Source: JAZDJJ01 sp043804035 (GTDB lineage: Bacteria > Bacteroidota > Bacteroidia > Palsa-948). Taken from it: a DNA stretch of 12,517 nucleotides. The notes below the pieces were generated by a model. It was not told the origin of the DNA. It worked only from the letters and a program-made list of their open reading frames with translations, and ran no database searches. Each line of letters begins with the position of its first letter. Within the stretch, counting starts at the first letter, position 1. Positions 6,354-12,517 of the stretch are shown here, in pieces. Position numbers and translations under genes: made by a program. The stretch spans positions 1 through 12,517 of the forward strand of contig JAZDJJ010000106.1 of the NCBI GenBank assembly GCA_043804035.1, given 5' to 3'.

Positions 6354-7631
6354 TCACAGACCAAAATCAAATCCAATATCTTTTCTATAATATTTTTTTT
6401 CAAAAATTATTTTCTCTGCATTATTATAACTTTTTTTTAATGCTTCGTTTATATTTTTTCCATAAGAAGTTATGGCAATAACTCTTCCTCCGTTGGTAAT
6501 AATCTGTTTGTCTTTTTCAGTAGTTCCTGCATGAAATAAAATAGAGTCATCCACTTTGTCCAGTCCCGAAATAATTTTTCCCTTCTCATAATTGTTCGGA
6601 TAGCCGCCTGAAACGAGCATCACAGTAGCAGCAGTACTATTGTCAATCACTAATTTTTTTTCGTTCAATGTTTTTGTAGCAACACCTTCCAACAAATCCA
6701 CAAAGTCCGATTTTATTCGCGGAAGCATCACTTCTGTTTCAGGGTCGCCCATTCGGCAGTTGTATTCAATAACATAAGGTTCGCCTTTTACATTCATAAG
6801 TCCAAAAAAAATAAATCCTGTGTAAACAATATTTTCTTTTTGCAAGCCCATTACCGTTGGTTTGATAATTCTTTCTTCCACTTTTTTCATAAACAATTCA
6901 TCGGCAAACGGGACTGGTGAAATGGCTCCCATACCTCCTGTATTAAGTCCGGTATCACCTTCACCAATACGTTTATAGTCCTTTGCTTCGGGAAGAATTT
7001 TGTAGGATATTCCGTCTGTGATAATGAAAACAGAAAGTTCAATGCCTTTCAGAAATTCTTCAATCACCACTTTTGCACTTGCATTTCCAAAGCGAGAATT
7101 CATCAGCATGTCTTGCAATTCTTTTTTCGCTTCATCTATAGAATCAAGTATAACAACTCCTTTTCCTGCGGCAAGTCCGTCTGCTTTGAGAACATAAGGA
7201 GGATTTATTTTATTTAGAAATAAAAATCCATCCTGTATTGTTTCTTTTGTGAATGTCTGATATGCCGCAGTGGGAATTCCATATTTGTTCATGAACTGCT
7301 TGGCAAAATCCTTACTTCCTTCCAGTTGCGCCCCATCTTTTTTAGGTCCAATGACATGAATATTTTTTAATTCTTCATTGTTGAGAAAAAAATCGTGAAT
7401 ACCTTTTACAAGCGGTTCTTCGGGACCAACTATTACCATGTCAATATTATTTTCAAGTACAAATTTTTTTATTGCTTCAAAATCAGTTGGAGAGATTTCT
7501 ATATTTTCGCCATAGTCAAGTGTGCCTGCATTTCCGGGTGCGATGAAAAGCGATTCTAATTTTTCGCTTTGCGATATTTTCCATGCGATGGTATGTTCCC
7601 TTCCGCCTGAACCGAGTAGTAAAATATTCAT
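6354..7631 (-). CDS. purD: Phosphoribosylamine-glycine ligase (GAR synthetase)
   Basis: The enzyme joins 5-phosphoribosylamine and glycine using ATP to give glycinamide ribonucleotide, the second step of purine synthesis, in the cytoplasm. The 425-residue length is normal for a single-domain PurD. N-terminal GSGGREHTIAW (7-17) and GPEEPLVKG (69-77) mark the GARS N domain. The ATP-grasp domain shows SKDFAK (106-111), VLKADGLAAGKGV (147-159), EGDTGLNTGGMGA (224-236) and the metal-binding YNCRMGDPETE (290-300). C-terminal VMLVSGGYP and HAGT follow as expected. All catalytic signatures look intact. The ATG start at 7631 gives the canonical MNILLLGSGGREH. The gene lies 24 nt downstream of corA on the same strand and is probably co-transcribed with it; no PUR-box-like or riboswitch element was recognised between them. 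Confidence 0.97.
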   Translation of the reverse strand: MNILLLGSGGREHTIAWKISQSEKLESLFIAPGNAGTLDYGENIEISPTDFEAIKKFVLENNIDMVIVGPEEPLVKGIHDFFLNNEELKNIHVIGPKKDGAQLEGSKDFAKQFMNKYGIPTAAYQTFTKETIQDGFLFLNKINPPYVLKADGLAAGKGVVILDSIDEAKKELQDMLMNSRFGNASAKVVIEEFLKGIELSVFIITDGISYKILPEAKDYKRIGEGDTGLNTGGMGAISPVPFADELFMKKVEERIIKPTVMGLQKENIVYTGFIFFGLMNVKGEPYVIEYNCRMGDPETEVMLPRIKSDFVDLLEGVATKTLNEKKLVIDNSTAATVMLVSGGYPNNYEKGKIISGLDKVDDSILFHAGTTEKDKQIITNGGRVIAITSYGKNINEALKKSYNNAEKIIFEKKYYRKDIGFDFGL

Positions 7632-7655
7632 ATAAAAATTTGTTTCGGATTCAAA

Positions 7656-8702
7656 TCACAACCATTTTTTCTTTTTGAAATAAAAAAGCAGAGACAGCAT
7701 CATTGTGAGCATTACTGCCCATGTAATCCAATATCCATAGTGCAACTCTAATTCAGGCATAAATCTAAAATTCATTCCGTACACACCTGCAACAAAAGTT
7801 ACGGGAATAAAAATTGTTGAAATAATGGTGAGCACTTTCATCACCTCATTCATGCGGTTGCTCACACTGGAAAGATAAACATCCATCATACTTGTAAGTA
7901 AATCGCGGAAAGTTTCTACTGTGTCAATTACGCGTATAGTATGGTCGTAAAGGTCGCGAAGAAAAAAACGAGTAGTTTTTTTAATGAGTTTGTTTTCACT
8001 TCGTTCAAAATTATTGATGAGTTCGCGGATGGACCACACGGATTTACGCAAATAAATTACTTCCCGTTTCATGTGGTGAATGTGTGTCATTGTTTCTTTT
8101 GACGGTTCAGTAATGAGATCCTCCTCTAATATTTCAATGGTATCATCAATTTTTTCAAGCACAGTAAAATAATAATCCACTATTGTATCAATAAGACAGT
8201 AAAAAAGATAATCGGCGCCCATCTTCCGCACCCTTCCTTTTCCTTGTCGCAAACGATTGCGGATAATGTCAAACGCATCTCCTTTTTTCATTTCCTGAAA
8301 CGACACCACAACATTGTTCATAAGAATAATACTTAACTGTTCAGAATGAATTTTAATATCATAATGCATCATCTTCATCACAGCAAACAGATAATCATCA
8401 TAATCCTCAAATTTGGAGCGCTGATTGGGATTGACAATATCTTCCATTGTGAGCGAATGAATGTTGAACATTTTTCCGATACGTTCTACAATGGATGTGT
8501 TGTGAATGCCATCCACATTTATCCATTTAATCATGTTGGGCTTCACATTCAGGAAACATTCATCCACATCATAAAATTCTTTTTCATAAAATTCTTTTTC
8601 ATTATATTCAATGAGTGTGATTTTTACTTTTGTAATATGCTCCTCGCCGGAATAAATGATGGTACCTGGCGGAAGACCGGTTTTATCAATAGTGGAAGTC
8701 AT
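7656..8702 (-). CDS. corA: Magnesium/cobalt transporter CorA
   Basis: CorA is a pentameric inner-membrane channel for Mg2+ and Co2+. The 348-residue protein has a long cytoplasmic N-terminal funnel domain (MIKWINVDG, HSLTMEDIVNPNQRSKFEDYDDYLFAVM), a coiled stalk helix (…TVLEKIDDTIEILEEDL…), and at the end two membrane helices (about 289-308 and 324-342) joined by the signature YGMNF, with GMN at 309-311. The C-terminus is the usual basic tail FKKKKWL. The ATG at 8702 gives MTSTIDKTGLPPGTIIYSG, typical of this subgroup. Residues 35-44 are a tandem EKEFY-EKEFY produced by a perfect 15-bp duplication (8571-8600), which lengthens a surface segment of the N-terminal domain. The gene is first in a minus-strand corA-purD unit and is divergent from the outer-membrane protein gene at 8805. 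Confidence 0.96.
   Translation of the reverse strand: MTSTIDKTGLPPGTIIYSGEEHITKVKITLIEYNEKEFYEKEFYDVDECFLNVKPNMIKWINVDGIHNTSIVERIGKMFNIHSLTMEDIVNPNQRSKFEDYDDYLFAVMKMMHYDIKIHSEQLSIILMNNVVVSFQEMKKGDAFDIIRNRLRQGKGRVRKMGADYLFYCLIDTIVDYYFTVLEKIDDTIEILEEDLITEPSKETMTHIHHMKREVIYLRKSVWSIRELINNFERSENKLIKKTTRFFLRDLYDHTIRVIDTVETFRDLLTSMMDVYLSSVSNRMNEVMKVLTIISTIFIPVTFVAGVYGMNFRFMPELELHYGYWITWAVMLTMMLSLLFYFKKKKWL
8571..8600 (-). repeat. 15-bp perfect tandem duplication inside corA
   Basis: The unit ATAAAATTCTTTTTC occurs at 8571-8585 and again at 8586-8600 with no difference. It is five codons long, so the frame is kept and the residues EKEFY are repeated. The absence of any mismatch implies a recent slippage event. 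Confidence 0.9.
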
Positions 8703-8737
8703 GGTAATCTGATATATCGGATTTAATTACAGATATG

Positions 8738-8766
8738 TTGCGAATTTACAAATCATCATAATACTG
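8738..8766 (+). promoter_or_regulatory. Candidate promoter for the outer-membrane protein gene
   Basis: The 102-bp gap between the divergent corA and the gene at 8805 should hold promoters for both. On the plus strand a TTG (8738-8740) is followed after 18 nt by TAATACTG (8759-8766), which resembles the Bacteroidota -33 TTG / -7 TAnnTTTG pair with two mismatches in the -7 element. On the minus strand, TAAATTCG (8748-8741) is a one-mismatch -7 match for corA but has no clear -33 partner. The support is weak. Confidence 0.25.
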
Positions 8767-8804
8767 AGAAAATATAATAATTCAGATAATAGAAAAATAG
8801 AAAA

Positions 8805-11800
8805 ATGAAGATACCAATTTATCGTGACGGGTTACGAATTTTTTTATTATGTGTTATATTTTTTTGCTTTCCTTTCATTTGGAAAAAAGTTGGATGTGAG
8901 GCGATGGCTCAATCTTCTAATCAACGTACCAAACTTTTTGTTCTGCAAAATGATTCTACACAGTTAGACACATTCAGTATTATACCGGGAACAATTTCTG
9001 TAAAGAAAAGCAACGGTGAAATACTTGATTCTTCTTCTTATGTAATTGATTATGTGAATGCGTTTTTCATTCTTAAAAAAAAAAACGACAGATACTATAA
9101 ATATCACTTATAAAGTTTTTCCTTTTTTGTTTTCCAAAAAATATCAGCACAAGGATATTGACAAAATACAAAACAATCAGTATGGAGATGTTTATACTTA
9201 TACTTATGACAAAAAGAAAAATGTTGATTTTTTTAAGACCGAAGGGTTGAGCAAGAGCGGAAGCATCTCACGTGGAATTTCTTTTGGAAATAATCAAGAC
9301 GTTGTAGTAAACTCCAATCTTAATCTTAATCTATCCGGAAAAATTAGTGATAACATGGATATTTTGCTTGCCGCCACCGACCAGAATATTCCCATCCAGC
9401 CCGAAGGAAATACTCAGCAACTACAAGAATTTGATAAAGTATTTATTCAGATTACTGCAAAAGATTTGCCCGCTCATGGAAACACAAAAATTACAGCAGG
9501 TGATTTTCAGATAGAAAAATCGAAAGGATATTTTATGAGATTTAATAAAAAACTTCAGGGATTAAGTTTTGATTCTAAAATTCTGAATCCTAAATCTAAA
9601 ATCCTGAATGTAAAAGCAAGTGCAGCAATATCAAAAGGAAAGTTTGCGAGAAATATTTCAACAGAAAATTCAAACGGAAATATTTTTAACGGACAGAAAC
9701 AAGAAAGAAATCAAGGACCGTATAAACTTCGCGGAGCAGAGAATGAACAGTTTATTATCATTCTTGCAGGAACAGAAAATGTTTTCATAGACGGGCAACT
9801 GTTTGCGCGTGGACAGGAAAATGATTACATGATTGATTACAATACAGCAGAAATTGTTTTTACTCCAAAAAATCTTATCACCAAAGACAGTCGTATTGCA
9901 GTGGAGTTTCAGTATTCCGATAAAAATTATTCCCGCTCACTCGTGCATGCGGGAACAGAATATGAAAATAAAAAAATAAAAACAGGAATAAATATTTACT
10001 CAGAACAGGACAACAAAAATAAACCGCTTCAACAGGAATTAAGCAATCAGCAAAAACTTTTACTCTCCTCCATCGGTGATAATTTGCAGAATGCGATTTG
10101 GTTTTCGGCAGATAGTATTATGTTCAACAATACAGAAATTCTGTATGACAAAAAAGATTCTCTCAATGGAACTTTTCTATATTCAGGAATTTATGTTTAT
10201 TCAACTGATAGTTCAAAAGCACATTTCCGTCTGAATTTTTCTTTTGTGGGAATGAACAAAGGAAATTACAAACTCAAACAATCTTCTGCAAATGGAAAAG
10301 TTTACGAATGGGTTTTGCCCGATACAATTACAAAGCAGCCAAATGGTTCTTACGAGCCGGTGATTCTTCTTACCACACCGAAACGAAAACAAATGGTAAC
10401 GGCAGAAGCGAATATTGCCATCTCAAAAAATTCCAAACTTTTGGTGGAAGGTGCTATGAGCAATAATAATATCAATACATTTTCTGTCTTGGAAAAAGCA
10501 AACGATGCGGGCTTTGCAGGAAAGATGAATTGGGATAATAAAATTCCACTCAGTCATTCTTCGTCATTTCTCACCAATGGAGATAGTACGAAAAATCTTT
10601 TGCAAACTAATGAAAAAAAATTAGATGTAATGTGGTATTTACTCGCTAATATCAATTACGAATACATTCAAAAAACTTTTTCTTCTATTGAGCGATTTCG
10701 CAATGTGGAATTTGAACGTGATTGGAACAGAGTCAATATTGTGCAAACAGACAATCAACACATTATTGGTGGAAGAATTGGTTTTGCGAAAAAGGAAAAC
10801 ATTATTGCGTATGATTACAAATCGTTTTTGGAAGGAATTTTTTACAACGGAACAAAACACTTCCTTCATTCCAATCTTGCTTACAAAGGATTACTATTCA
10901 CGATTGATGAAAGTTATCTTGATTCAAAAGGTTTTCTTAACAACACAAATTTTTTAAGACATCAGGTTTTGCTTTCAAAAAAAATCAATCTTTCTCACTC
11001 CAGAAATATCAATATCGGTATCCGTCATCAGCAGGAACAAAATCTTATCAAAGCAAAAAACATTGACTCACTCATAATGGGAAGTATGCAGTTTATGGAA
11101 TTGGAGCCATATATTGAAATTCAGGATTCAGTCAATAATAAATACACCATCAATTACAAACAGAGAACTGATTATGTTCCGAAAAATTTTAATAACTCGG
11201 AATTACACAAAGCAACATTTGCAAAAAGTTTTGGAGGAGGAATTGAACTTTTTAGCAATCCGAACAGTCAGTTTCGCATTACAGGAAGTTTTCGCAAACT
11301 AACTATCCTTGATACAAGTATTACTACGCAAAAGCCGGAGAATACTGTTATCGGCAGAACAGAATATAATTTTTCTGCGCTGAAAGGATTTTTTTCTTCT
11401 AATACTTTTTACGAAGTTGGTTCAGGACTGGAATTGAAAAAAGATTTTGTTTTTCTGGAAGTTGCAGAAGGTCAGGGAATTTTTGTCTGGAACGATTACA
11501 ATTTAAATAATATAAAAGAACTGAATGAATTTGAACTCTCGCCATTTCCGAATAATCCTAAAGCTACATATATAAAGGTATGGATACCTATGGACGATTA
11601 CATCAGTACCTACACCAGTCAGTTCAGCGAAGTGTTTACGGTAAAGCCATCAGAAAAGTGGAACAATAAAAAGGGATTCAGGAAAATTATTTCCCGCTTC
11701 TCTAACCAAACTGCTTACCGTACCGACAGAAAAACAACGAACACAGATTTAGCCATTGCTTACAATCCTTTTCTTTCTGATACGAAAGATAATACGCTTG

Positions 11801-12462
11801 TTACTCTCAATTCGTCTTTTCGTAACACAATTTTTTTTAACCAAATTGCTCCCGTTTTTGGAATGGATTTTACATGGCAGGAAATAAAAAACAAAACATT
11901 GCTTGTGAATGATACTTCTTCACGTGTCAATACTTCCGGCGAAGTACAGATGCGATGGAACATGAATAGACAATGGACATTTCAGAGTTTGTATAAAGAC
12001 GGCATTAAGCAAAACAATTCTAATTTTTTCGCTACCCGTAATTACCACATCATGTATTTTGAAACAGAACCTAAAATAAGTTTTCAGCCCAACGTTTCGT
12101 TTCGCGTAAGCATATCATATAAATATTCCGAAAAGAAAAATACCATCCCTCCTACTCCATCACTACAAGCGAAAGTTACTGCACAAAATTTTGGAAGCGA
12201 ATTAAAATACAATGCGCTAAACAAAGGAAGTTTGAATGTGAAAGTAAATTTCATACAAATTGCTTACAACGATGCTGAAAATTCTTCTCTTGCTTACGAA
12301 ATGCTGGAAGGACTGAAGACAGGAAAAAACTACACATGGAGCGTTGGTTACAGCCGAACCCTCGCCAACAATATTCAACTCACTTTAATTTACGATGGAA
12401 GACAATTACCGGGAATAAAAACTATTCATACGGGGAATGCACAGGTGAGAGCGTTTTTCTAA
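8805..12462 (+). CDS. Large outer-membrane beta-barrel-type protein (1,218 aa after correcting a frameshift in an A11 run)
   Basis: Two frames, 8805-9113 and 9058-12462, join into one protein if the A11 run at 9075-9085 had 10 A: …VIDYVNAFFILKKK then TTDTINITYKVFPFLF. The N-terminus is a signal peptide (GLRIFLLCVIFFCFPFIW, possible cut after AMA). Known-looking segments are SGSISRGISFGNNQ (about 151-164), ILLAATDQNIPIQPEG, and VFIDGQLFARGQENDYMIDY…FTPKNLITKDSRIAVEFQY (about 326-369). An EF-hand-like loop, WNDYNLNNIKELNEFE, lies near 896-911. Many alternating beta segments follow, ending in a terminal Phe (QVRAFF), as is usual for outer-membrane barrels. The ISRGISFGNN and RGQENDYMIDY segments recall parts of the T9SS translocon SprA, but the protein is about half SprA's length, so it is called SprA-like only tentatively; substrate and partners are unknown. 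As written, the 102-aa N-terminal product would carry the signal peptide but no barrel. Confidence 0.75.
9075..9085 (+). other. A11 homopolymer at the frameshift point
   Basis: Eleven consecutive A lie at the exact point where the signal-peptide frame must pass to the barrel frame. Ten A would restore one continuous frame. The upstream frame otherwise stops at 9111-9113, 26 nt beyond the run. Confidence 0.9.
9574..9615 (+). repeat. 21-bp imperfect tandem repeat within the outer-membrane protein gene
   Basis: Units at 9574-9594 and 9595-9615 encode SKILNPK and SKILNVK. They differ at a few bases, so this is an older in-frame duplication inside a predicted extracellular or periplasmic segment. 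Confidence 0.75.
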
Positions 12463-12467
12463 ATAGC

Positions 12468-12487
12468 ACAAAGCCAACCGGCTGTGT
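12468..12487 (+). terminator. Possible terminator after the outer-membrane protein gene
   Basis: Five bases after the stop codon, ACA-a-AGCC-AACC-GGCT-g-TGT forms a stem of 4 plus 3 pairs around one A-G mismatch, followed by TTTGG. The U-run is short. An AT-rich palindrome, ATATATGT (12492-12499) / ACATATAT (12509-12516), follows at the window edge and could act as a second hairpin. Confidence 0.35.
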
Positions 12488-12517
12488 TTGGATATATGTA
12501 GTTTTATCACATATATA

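Noticed and set aside
8346..8726. Plus-strand 126-aa frame opposite corA
   Set aside because: It lies wholly antisense to a clear CorA, has low-complexity His/Ile/Phe composition, and shows no family-like sequence.
10639..11302. Short frames on both strands inside the outer-membrane protein gene
   Set aside because: They are out-of-frame shadows of a long, convincing coding frame.

Overview
The window is low-GC DNA that looks like a member of the Bacteroidota. The best evidence is a type IX secretion (T9SS) C-terminal sorting domain on an exported Asp-box protein at the left edge, a large outer-membrane protein of a type common in that phylum, a Bacteroidota-type topoisomerase IV subunit B, and genes that lack strong Shine-Dalgarno sequences. 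No rRNA, tRNA, CRISPR array or complete insertion sequence was seen. Genus and species cannot be told from this window.

Layout, left to right. (1) 1-1477, minus strand: N-terminal and central part of a secreted six-Asp-box (sialidase-like propeller) protein whose T9SS tail runs off the left edge. Its natural start is put out of frame by an A9 run. (2) 1505-2370, minus strand: what appears to be a single integron-type gene cassette. It has an attC-like 131-bp imperfect palindrome, a small 52-aa ORF, a DUF6934-type protein, and a GTTAG boundary just before that gene's start. (3) 2541-4415, plus strand: parE. (4) 4424-4523: a 100-bp palindromic MITE-like element. (5) 4585-6303, plus strand: the tightly coupled pair tcmP / DUF5131 (phage Gp37/Gp68-like, 'three-Cys motif'), a module of unknown biochemical role that sits where parC is often found. 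(6) 8702-6354, minus strand: a corA-purD operon. (7) 8805-12462, plus strand: a 1,218-residue outer-membrane beta-barrel-type protein, split by an A11 run into a 102-aa and an 1,134-aa frame. (8) A hairpin and an AT palindrome after it.

parE, purD and corA are ordinary core functions (chromosome decatenation, purine synthesis, divalent-metal transport). The cassette, the palindromic element and the tcmP/DUF5131 pair look like accessory DNA on both sides of parE. The two surface proteins at the ends are typical exported Bacteroidota proteins.

The most striking pattern is three apparent one-base frameshifts: an extra A in runs of 9 and 11, and a missing G near the start of tcmP. The two A-run cases hit precisely the two exported proteins. 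They may be assembly errors, transcriptional slippage sites or phase-variable switches; the sequence alone cannot decide.
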